Assembly (NCBI GenBank): GCA_963753245.1
Contig: CAVWBK010000007.1
Coordinates: 62,001-126,000 of the forward strand
Direction of reading: 5' to 3'
Origin: VRUE01 sp963753245
GTDB taxonomy: Bacteria; Actinomycetota; Thermoleophilia; Solirubrobacterales; 70-9
Length of the DNA stretch: 64,000 bases
In this document: piece by piece, positions 34,179 to 41,515 of the stretch
Numbering within the stretch: the stretch's first letter is position 1
Layout of the letters: every line of letters begins with the position of its first letter
Notes under the pieces: generated by a model
What the model saw: the letters and a program-made list of their open reading frames with translations, nothing else
Told to the model about the DNA's origin: nothing
Database searches by the model: none
Program-made: the position numbers and the translations under genes

Positions 34179-36164
34179 CTACCGCACGATCGTGAAGCGC
34201 AGCGACTTCGGCTTCGATCGCCAGCCTTCGGCGCTCGCCGCGGCGGTCAACTTGTAGTGGCCCGGCCGCAGCCTCTTGTGGTGTGGGATACGACCCTGGA
34301 CGGCGACCCTATTTCGGCCCGGGTGGCCGGCGAAGGTGAGTTTGCCCGCCTTCAGCTTGTGCTTGCCCCGACGCCGGGTGAACCTGAATATCACTTTGGC
34401 GCTCTCGTTGAGCTTGAAGGAGAAGGTGGTGCCAAGGGGCGCGCCCCTCCTCTTTCTTCGCGCAAGCGAGCTCACCTTGGCCGGCCTTCGCCCCTCCCGC
34501 CAGCGCCGGTGGGACTGGCGCAACTTGCTGATGGCCGGCCGCGCTGCGATCTTGAGCGCAAGCGGCGCGCTGTGGGCGACGATCCCGAATCTGTCGCTGA
34601 CTCTCAGCAGCACCTGCGATGTTCCGGCCGCGATCGGGGTGCCGCTGATTTGCCCGCTGGCGGCGTCGATCGAGATTCCTGCCGGCAGGCCGCTCGCCTG
34701 CCAGGCATAGGGCGCGCCGCCGCCTTCCGCATTGACACTCGCGCCGTAGGGCACACCGACCCGCCCCTTCGGCAATGAGCTGCTGGTGACGGCGAGGTCG
34801 GCGATCAGCGCCAGCGTGTGGAAGGCCGAGGAGCCGGGCGCCACCGTGTCGACCGTCGTCCCCGCCGGCAGGCCGACCGGGGCAGGCGTCGGGTTCGGGT
34901 TGGTGGTACCGCTATTGGCGGCGCTGCCCAGCTCGCCGTAGTCGTTGTTGCCGAAAGCGTAGAGCTGCCCACTTGAGGTCAGTACCAGGCTGTGGCCCAG
35001 CCCCGCGGCGATCTCGGTCACCGGGCCACTCGCCCCCGGCAGGGTGACCAGGGTCGGCGTGGGGTTCGGGTTCAGGGTTCCGCTGTTGGTGGCGCCGCCC
35101 AGTTCGCCGAAGAAGTTCCAGCCGAAGGCGTAGAGCTGCCCGCTGGAGGTCAGCACCATGCTGTGATCACCGCCGGCGAGGATCTGGGTCACCGGGCCGC
35201 TCGCCCCCGGCAGGGTGACCAGGGTCGGCGTCGGGTTCGGGTTGGCGGTGCCGCTGTTGGTGGGGCTGCCCAGCTCGCCGTCTCCGTTGAAACCGAAGGC
35301 GTAGAGCCGCCCGCTCGCGGTCAGCACCAGGCTCTGACCGCCGCCGGCGGAGATCTCGGTCACCGGGCCGCTCGCCGCCGGCAGGGCGACCAGGGTAGGC
35401 GTCGGGTTCGGATTGAAGCTCGCGTTGTTGACGGCGCTGCCCAGCTGACCGAAGAAGTTGTCCCCAAAGCCGTAGAGCTGCCCGCTCGAGGTCAGCGCCA
35501 GGCTGTAAGCGTCGCCGGCGGAAATCTGGGTCACCGCGCCACTCGCCCCTGGCAGGGTGACCAGGGTCGGCGTCGGGTTCGGGTTTTTTGTGCCGTCGTT
35601 GAGGGTGCTGCCCAGCTGGCCCCAGTCGTTCTCACCGAAGGCGTAGAGCTGGTCGCTCGAGGTCAGCGCCAGGCTGTGATATTCGCCGGCGGCGATCTCG
35701 GTCACCGGGCCGCTCGCCCCTGGCAGGGTGACCAGGGTCGGCGTCGGGTTCGGGTTTTCGGTGCCGTTACCGGCGGTGCTGCCCAGCTCGCCGTAATGGT
35801 TGTCACCAAAGGCGTAGAGCTGACCGCTGGAGGTCAGCACGAGGCTGTGGTAGCGACCGGCGGCGATGGCGGTCACCGAGCCGCTCGCCCCTGGCAGGGT
35901 GACCAGGGTCGGCGTCGGGTTCGGGTTTTCCGTGCCGTTGTCGGCCGTGCCGCCCAGCTCGCCGTATCCGTTAAGGCCGAAGGCGTAGAGCTGCCCGGCG
36001 CTCGTCCCAGCCGCTGAGGCGGGTGGCGCGAGCACGCCGATCGCCAACGCGATCAACGCCGCGAGGAACATAGGTCTCCTTCTGAACCCAGGGCCGGCCA
36101 TTCCGCTCTCCCATTGCATCGGCATCTGTGCCTCCCGGGTGACGGCGGGGGCCGCCACCCGCAT
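34179..36164 (-). CDS. Secreted RCC1-repeat protein with an Ig-like C-terminal part
   Basis: A 661-residue exported protein. A signal peptide lies before residue ~40 (A-A-L-I-A-L-A-I-G-V-L-A-P-P-A-S-A). It is followed by seven RCC1-type repeats of 57 residues (G-Q-L-Y-A-F-G-x-N-x-x-G-E-L-G ... H-S-L-V-L-T-S-S), which should close into a seven-bladed propeller. Each repeat carries N-P-N-P-T-P-T-L-V, unusually well conserved. Residues ~450-540 resemble an Ig/cadherin-like putative-Ig domain (G-V-P-Y ... W-Q-A-S-G-L-P-A-G-I-S-I). The last ~110 residues are basic and beta-rich. Several in-frame starts exist (36164, 36125 and others); the longest is given. The role is unknown. Confidence 0.75.
   Translation of the reverse strand: MRVAAPAVTREAQMPMQWESGMAGPGFRRRPMFLAALIALAIGVLAPPASAAGTSAGQLYAFGLNGYGELGGTADNGTENPNPTPTLVTLPGASGSVTAIAAGRYHSLVLTSSGQLYAFGDNHYGELGSTAGNGTENPNPTPTLVTLPGASGPVTEIAAGEYHSLALTSSDQLYAFGENDWGQLGSTLNDGTKNPNPTPTLVTLPGASGAVTQISAGDAYSLALTSSGQLYGFGDNFFGQLGSAVNNASFNPNPTPTLVALPAASGPVTEISAGGGQSLVLTASGRLYAFGFNGDGELGSPTNSGTANPNPTPTLVTLPGASGPVTQILAGGDHSMVLTSSGQLYAFGWNFFGELGGATNSGTLNPNPTPTLVTLPGASGPVTEIAAGLGHSLVLTSSGQLYAFGNNDYGELGSAANSGTTNPNPTPAPVGLPAGTTVDTVAPGSSAFHTLALIADLAVTSSSLPKGRVGVPYGASVNAEGGGAPYAWQASGLPAGISIDAASGQISGTPIAAGTSQVLLRVSDRFGIVAHSAPLALKIAARPAISKLRQSHRRWREGRRPAKVSSLARRKRRGAPLGTTFSFKLNESAKVIFRFTRRRGKHKLKAGKLTFAGHPGRNRVAVQGRIPHHKRLRPGHYKLTAAASAEGWRSKPKSLRFTIVR
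34880..36000. repeat. Seven near-identical 171-bp coding repeats
   Basis: The DNA encoding the RCC1 blades is a direct tandem repeat with a 171-bp period, recognisable by the recurring plus-strand words GTAGAGCTG and GGTCGGCGT. Repeats are very similar at nucleotide level, which implies recent expansion or gene conversion. Confidence 0.75.
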
Positions 36165-36343
36165 CCTGGCAATTTACCAACGACCTTCGGGGCGCCCTCT
36201 GCCACTGCTGAGCGGCTCACCCCCGCCTCGCCCTACCGCGAGCTGAGGGTCCTAGGCAGTTTCAGCTGGGCTCAGCCGACTCCACCCATGGCCAGGGCCC
36301 TGACCTCGCCTTGCTCTGGATCTCCGCCTGCCGCAGTCGCAAC

Positions 36344-37396
36344 CTAGTTGAGAGTCGCCGAGCGCGTTTCGCCTTCGTCGGTCCAGGTCAGGGTCGAGCC
36401 CTGCAGCGAGAGCGAGTGAAGATCGAGCCCGGGGCCGCTGTCGAGGAGCCGCTCTCCCTCTGAGTCACAGGCGACGATCTCGCGGGGTGGAAACTTGCCC
36501 CTGATTCAGCCGATTCGCCGACCCGGCCGTGGCCGGCCCACGCAAGGCTCCCGTTGCGCTTGAGTGCGATGCTCCCCACCCCTCCGGTCGAGCGTGGGGA
36601 GCCGTGGCCGGCACCGACAAGACAGCGCTTGATCTCGCCGGATTGCAGATTGCGCGCAACGACCGACAAGCCATGCGCGTCACGTCCTCTCGACAGGGTC
36701 ATCGCACCTGCCGCCCAGGGGACAGCAAGAGCGAAGGGACCATACATCTCGCCGCCTCGCCAGCCGGCAGTCCTGGGTAGAGGGCTCAGCTTGATCGAAC
36801 GGCCGGTGGAGACGAGGTAGCCGTAGACGATTGGTTCGCCGAACTGCGGCTTCGATTCTGGCGGTGAGTAGATACGGGCGCGGTTTGTCTGCGAGCAGCG
36901 TTGTGTCCTTTGCCGAGCCGCAGCCGTGCGACCGGTGGTGGCGTAAAGGTGTTGATTTGACCGCCGGCCAGATCCGGCGCGGCGGTGAGCTGATCCCATC
37001 AAAAAAGACCAGGTCGGCTGCGGGGCGCTTGGTTCTAACCCGAGCAAACCTGATCCGTCGAACCTTGGGGCAATCTTCCTGTTCTCTATGGGCTGGGTGG
37101 AGAAGGTAGGCGGTGACGATTGCCGCCTTGACGTGATCGGCGTCCTCGGGTCTTTCCACCACCGTCGCGTGGTCAAGCGTCAAGTTCGGACCAAGACAGG
37201 GAGAAACGTCTACTGAAAAGCCAAAGCCGTGGCCTTCGACTACGGGTCTCCCGCGCAAACCGCTAGCCGTAATCGGAGCCACTTCGATGGAGGCGGGGAC
37301 ATCGGCCCCTTCGCCCGCCGCTGCCGAGCCTGCTCCCACCAACACCGTTGCGGCCAGCAAAATTACTCCGATCACGGGAGTCGAAACCTTCCCCAT
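36344..37396 (-). pseudogene. Secreted hypothetical protein, frameshifted at least twice
   Basis: Three frames combine into one sensible protein. It starts at ATG 37396 with a signal peptide (V-I-G-V-I-L-L-A-A-T-V-L-V-G-A-G-S-A-A-A) and continues through C-L-G-P-N and V-F-F-D-G-I-S. Near 36850 it moves to a second frame (I-V-Y-G-Y-L-V-S-T-G-R; then G-S-I-A-L-K-R-N-G-S-L-A-W-A-G). Near 36480 it moves to a third, ending I-V-A-C-D-S-E-G-E-R-L-L-D-S-G and the stop at 36344-36346. The end pattern (A-C-D-x-x-G-x-R-L-L-D and T-L-T-W-T-D-E-G) is one I associate with secreted proteins of Solirubrobacterales. The frameshifts may be sequencing errors. Confidence 0.5.
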
Positions 37397-37593
37397 GTGG
37401 CCCAGTCTATGCGGCCGGTTATCTACGAGTCGCGGCTGGTGAAAACCCAACTCATTACGGCACGCCCTCGGGATTCCTTGGTCTTGGCGTCAGCTTTACT
37501 CATCGCGCGTGGGCGCTGCGGGTCTGCCCGTCGGCGATAACCCGCCTGATCCGAGTCGCCAGGCACGCTATCCTCCGAGTGGAGGTGGAGCAG

Positions 37594-38811
37594 ATGGGTG
37601 GACGGTTCAGGCTGCGCTTGGGCACCGTTGCGAGGACCGCTACGAGTGTGGCGGCCCGCTCTATGTACTGGAGCTTCCCAGCGTCGCTGGTTCTCCTGCT
37701 GAGCCTCGCCCCCGCCGCCTTGGGAGCAGGCGCTCCTCCCTGCAGCGCCTCACCTCAATGTCATCTCCCGCCGCCGCCGGCCAATCTTGAACCGCCCGCG
37801 GTTTCGACCGAGACGTTGCAACCCAGCCAGACCCTCACCGCATCTGTCGGGCGCTGGAGCAATGAACCCGCTTCCTTTGCCTACCAGTGGCGGATTTGCG
37901 AAGTCTTCTACCGCTACTCGTGTAGTCCGATCGCCGGGGCCATCGGAGCTATCTACGTCCTCACCGAAGCCGAGGTGGGGCACCGGATCAGCGTCCTGGT
38001 CAGCGCCACCAACGATGGCGGCACTGGCGGGCCGGTGGCCTCGGAGGAGACAGGGGTCGTCACCGCGCTTCCGCTCGAAGCCAGAATGCGAGCGGTGGCC
38101 GCCTTCTTCCCCGAAGCGCTGCCCCGCCTCAGCCCGATCACACTCGGCCTCGGCTTCCGATCCAGGGCACTCAATCGTCACTCGGTGCCGGAACTGGATC
38201 GCATCGACATCGAAGTCTCCAAGTCGGTTGTCTTCAACAAAGACCGCCTGCCGAGCTGTGCGGAAAGCACTCTGTTTTCGAACCCCGCGAGAATCACAGT
38301 CTCCTGCGCGGGGTCGCTGGTCGGCCATGGGAAGGTGGTCTCCGAAGTCACCCTGCCGGACAAATCACCGGCCATCCTCAACGGCCATCTGCTGGCGTTC
38401 TACAACTCCACCGACGGCCATGACGGCATACTCGCGAAGGTCATGGGTGGCAAGGCCCTGCCGCTCACCTACGTGATTCCGTTCCGCTTTGCCAGACCCC
38501 AGAACGGATTGGGGAGCAGCCTCTATGTCAACAAGTCGCGGATGCGCCACATCCACGGAAAGTGCAAGAGCGACCATCCGAATTGCTTCGGGACCTACGG
38601 ATTCGAAGGAATCTATGGCCACATCTCAGAATTCGAACTAGACCTCGGTGATTCCCTAAGCCCACCTGGCAGGTTCAGGCCCTTTGTCAGCGCGAGGTGC
38701 CCCAGGGGAAGCAAGCGAGGCAAGACCGGCGTCATCCCCGTCCGGGTCGCCCTCGGATACAGCGAAGGAAGCTCGCGGACGTCCATGGTGAAGCCTCCTT
38801 GCTTACGGTAG
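37594..38811 (+). CDS. Secreted hypothetical protein with an Ig-like segment
   Basis: A 405-residue exported protein starting at ATG 37594 behind GGAGG. The signal region is at about residues 28-45 (A-S-L-V-L-L-L-S-L-A-P-A-A-L-G). Residues ~70-165 resemble an Ig-like module (Q-P-S-Q-T-L-T-A-S-V-G-R-W and Y-V-L-T-E-A-E-V-G-H-R-I-S-V-L-V), which is typical of actinobacterial surface proteins. The remainder is a beta-rich domain with several cysteines (L-P-S-C-A-E-S, V-S-C-A-G-S, C-K-S-D-H-P-N-C-F-G). The function is unknown. Confidence 0.7.
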   Translation: MGGRFRLRLGTVARTATSVAARSMYWSFPASLVLLLSLAPAALGAGAPPCSASPQCHLPPPPANLEPPAVSTETLQPSQTLTASVGRWSNEPASFAYQWRICEVFYRYSCSPIAGAIGAIYVLTEAEVGHRISVLVSATNDGGTGGPVASEETGVVTALPLEARMRAVAAFFPEALPRLSPITLGLGFRSRALNRHSVPELDRIDIEVSKSVVFNKDRLPSCAESTLFSNPARITVSCAGSLVGHGKVVSEVTLPDKSPAILNGHLLAFYNSTDGHDGILAKVMGGKALPLTYVIPFRFARPQNGLGSSLYVNKSRMRHIHGKCKSDHPNCFGTYGFEGIYGHISEFELDLGDSLSPPGRFRPFVSARCPRGSKRGKTGVIPVRVALGYSEGSSRTSMVKPPCLR

Positions 38812-39016
38812 GTGCGAAGGCCAACGCAAGGCAGTCGATAGCGTCTAATAAAGCCCGACGCCTACAACCCACTGGTCACCAGGGAGAGAAACGGCGTGGC
38901 CTTTCTGACCCAGCAAACGCTAGCCGACGCGGGTAGGCACCTGGCCCCCTTATATCAGCCGGTGAGGCCTAGCTTCGATGCCGGGAGTCAATTACCCAGA
39001 GCGCAGGCCGATTTAA
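38812..39016. other. Intergenic region, nothing recognised
   Basis: A convergent gap between the secreted protein and the NTF2-like gene. I see no gene, and no hairpin convincing enough to call. Confidence 0.4.
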
Positions 39017-39430
39017 CTAGCGGGCCACGGAGACGGTCGCAGGCACGACCTCGGAGAACATTACCGTGTCGATAAATTGCCGGAAGCGCACAATCTTGCC
39101 GCCTTGGACATCCCAGACATGTACGACAGGGAGATCCAACGACTTGCCGGTTGATTTGCCGGTACCCGTATAGCTGACGACTACGGCGACGGTGTCACCG
39201 GATGACATGAACTCCTTCGGTGTCACCGCGAAACCCTCGACGTCTTCGCTGAGTGGGCCGAAGACCTGCTGCGCAACTGCCTCGCCGCCTCGGTGTAGGC
39301 CTCCGTATGGCATCCCCTCAGCCTCATACCATTCGATGTCTTCGGCGAACGTGCCAAGCACGCCGGGCACATCGCCCTCGGCAAAGGCAGCATAGGCGCC
39401 CTTGATCACTTCGACGCTCTGCTCACTCAT
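39017..39430 (-). CDS. NTF2-like (SnoaL-type) protein
   Basis: A 137-residue cytoplasmic protein of the cone-shaped NTF2-like superfamily. Family features are V-I-K-G-A-Y-A-A-F-A-E-G-D-V at the N-terminus, F-A-E-D-I-E-W-Y-E-A, G-G-E-A-V-A-Q-Q-V-F in the helix, V-V-H-V-W-D-V-Q-G-G-K-I-V-R-F-R-Q-F-I-D-T at the end. Such proteins can be hydrolases, isomerases or binding proteins. ATG 39430 follows GGAGGG at 3 bases. It stands alone between a secreted protein and a decayed IS256. Confidence 0.8.
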   Translation of the reverse strand: MSEQSVEVIKGAYAAFAEGDVPGVLGTFAEDIEWYEAEGMPYGGLHRGGEAVAQQVFGPLSEDVEGFAVTPKEFMSSGDTVAVVVSYTGTGKSTGKSLDLPVVHVWDVQGGKIVRFRQFIDTVMFSEVVPATVSVAR

Positions 39431-39499
39431 AAACCCTCCTTTGACTCGAAGGACTCCGGAGTCCGAACATACTGGAATCCGAGCAGCCAGGAAAGTTAG

Positions 39500-40706
39500 T
39501 GGGCGTTCTGGGTGGGGTTGTCCGAGATCGTAAAACTTTGAACGGCGGTCCCTCCCGCCTCGCCCGCTTCCGTTGGAAGCGTGTGGGGTGCTCGAAGTCC
39601 ACTCGAAACAGGAGGAACCGCCATGAAGAAGGTACCCGCATCGAAGGTCGCCACGGCGACCGAGAACACGGAGAGCCCACTCCCACCGCAGATCCAGGAG
39701 GCGCTGGGTGAGCTCGTCGGGGCAGCGAAGGCGGGGCTGCTCGCCTTCGGCGTCGGGCACGAGCTAATGGAAGTGGAGGTGACCGATGTGGTCGGACCCA
39801 AGGGCAAGCACGACCCCGAGCGCACCGCCAAGCGCCACGGCCATGAGGACGGCTCGATGACGCTCGGCGGTCGGCGGGTCAAGGTCAGCCGCCCGCGGAT
39901 GCGCACCGCCGAGGACGAGCACGAGCTGGCGCTCGGCACCAACGAGCACTTCGCCGACCGCGATCCGCTCACCAGGGCGGTGATGGACCGGATGCTGGCC
40001 GGGGTCTCCACCCGCCGCTTCGCCGGGGTCGGCGAGCCGGTCGGCTCCGAAGTCGACAACGAGGCCTCGGCAACGTCGAGGACGTCGGTCTCGGAGGCGT
40101 TCGTCGAGCGCACCCAGACCGCGCTGGAGGAGCTGTTGTCGCGGCGACTGGAGGACGTGCGCGTGGCGGCGATGATGCTCGACGGCCTGGAGATCGCCGA
40201 GCGCACCCATGTCGTCGCGCTCGGGATCACACCGAGGGGGTGAAGCTCCCGCTCGGGCTCTGGGAGGGCTCGACCGAGATCGCAACGCTGGCGCGCACCC
40301 TGCTCGCCGACCTCGCCGACCGCGGACTTGACCCCGAGCAGGCGATCCTCTTCGTGATCGACAGCGCCGAGGCGCTCGCCAAGGCGATCCGCGAGGTCTT
40401 TGGAGAGCATGCGCTCCTCCAGCGCTGCCATCGCCACAAGGAGCGCAACGTCACCGACCTCTTGCCCGAGGCAGACCGCGACCGCGTCCGCGGCCGATTG
40501 CGGGTCGCCTGGTCACTCACCGACCCCGAGCTCGCCCGCCAGCGGCTCGAGCTGCGCGCCTCCGAGCTGGATCGCTCCTGGCCCGACGCCGCCTCCTCGC
40601 TGCGCGAGGGGATGGAGGAGACGCTGACCCTGACGCGGCTCGGGATCGACGGCCAGCTCGCCAAGACGCTCGGCTCGACCAACCCGATCGAGTCGATGAT
40701 CGAGAG
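39500..40706. mobile_element. Decayed IS256-family element, right end lost
   Basis: The left end lies near 39500, upstream of the transposase start, but no matching right inverted repeat is present. The transposase is cut where normal IS256 sequence would continue after N-P-I-E-S-M-I-E (about 40706). The left boundary is approximate. Confidence 0.6.
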
Positions 40707-40731
40707 CTCAGCGCCTGAGGCCGGGGTCTGA
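39623..40731 (+). pseudogene. IS256 (Mutator)-type transposase, frameshifted and truncated
   Basis: ATG 39623 follows AGGAGG. The first part is open to 40243 and ends V-V-A-L-G-I-T-P-R-G. The intended frame continues from about 40237 as G-V-K-L-P-L-G-L-W-E-G-S-T-E, then I-L-F-V-I-D-S-A-E and Q-R-C-H-R-H-K-E-R-N-V. A one-base loss in the ACACCGAGG stretch explains the shift. The C-terminal third, including the last catalytic glutamate region, is missing after N-P-I-E-S-M-I-E. It cannot be active. Confidence 0.8.
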
Positions 40732-40770
40732 TCTCGACGGGCGCCCTGCGAATCCGAAGCAGGGCCATCC

Positions 40771-41316
40771 CTATCTCCCTGGCGCCAGTTCTTTCTCCAA
40801 GCCCTGGGCGAGGGCATAGACGCAGCCCTGGTAGCCGTACTGACCGATGCCTTCGGGCAGCGTCGCCTCATAGATATCGGCCGCTAGCTGGCCGGCGGTG
40901 AAGCTGATGTCGGTTGAGGAGTGGCCTTCGAAGCGCGCGATCCGATTGATCGTCTTGGCCTGCTCGGAAGAGAGATTGGACCTCGCGGCCGCATAGAACT
41001 CTTCCTTGACCTCGCTCGGGCTCTTGCCCGCGCAGGCGACGATCCCCCCGTGGATCGCGGGGCCCGAGCGCTTGTCCTGGGGGTTCGGGCTGGGAGGTGG
41101 GAAGGTCGCATAGATCCCCCGCAGGGTGGACGAGGCGCCCTTGGGGGCCCTGGCTTCCTCGGCGGCGCGAAGCTTCCCCGCCGTCGCCACGGCCTTAGCC
41201 ACTTCCGTGCTGACTTCCGTGCTGCTGATCGAGGAGGAGGAACCCGAGCCGCAGGCTGCGAGGAGCAGGGAAGCGGCGAGGCAGAGGAGCGCGGCCGCGA
41301 GGCTCGAGCGCCGCAT
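40771..41316 (-). CDS. Putative lipoprotein
   Basis: A 181-residue protein with a classic lipoprotein signal: M-R-R-S-S-L-A-A-A-L-L-C-L-A, then L-L-L-A-A-C with the lipobox cysteine at about residue 21. A Ser-rich linker follows. The mature domain is helical with a cysteine pair (V-A-C-A-G-K and Q-G-C-V-Y-A) that may form a disulfide. I do not recognise the family. It is probably anchored on the outside of the cytoplasmic membrane. Confidence 0.7.
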   Translation of the reverse strand: MRRSSLAAALLCLAASLLLAACGSGSSSSISSTEVSTEVAKAVATAGKLRAAEEARAPKGASSTLRGIYATFPPPSPNPQDKRSGPAIHGGIVACAGKSPSEVKEEFYAAARSNLSSEQAKTINRIARFEGHSSTDISFTAGQLAADIYEATLPEGIGQYGYQGCVYALAQGLEKELAPGR

Positions 41317-41515
41317 CAGGGCCGGGCTCCGGACAATGCCGTTGAGAGCTTTCGCATGGAAGAAGAGTTCCTCATCGCCCTTAGGGGATTCTCAAGACGG
41401 CCCGCCACTCGGGCGGATGCGTACGGGGCGCCAGATTGGGGCCCACCCCCGTCCCGCACCGACCTGGACTTGCGCTGGCCGAAGCCGACAGAGTCTCATA
41501 CGGCTGAGCGGCGGC

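Noticed and set aside
34880..36000. Regular direct repeats that could suggest a CRISPR array
   Set aside because: The 171-bp period is coding and explained by RCC1 blades; there are no short repeats with unique spacers.
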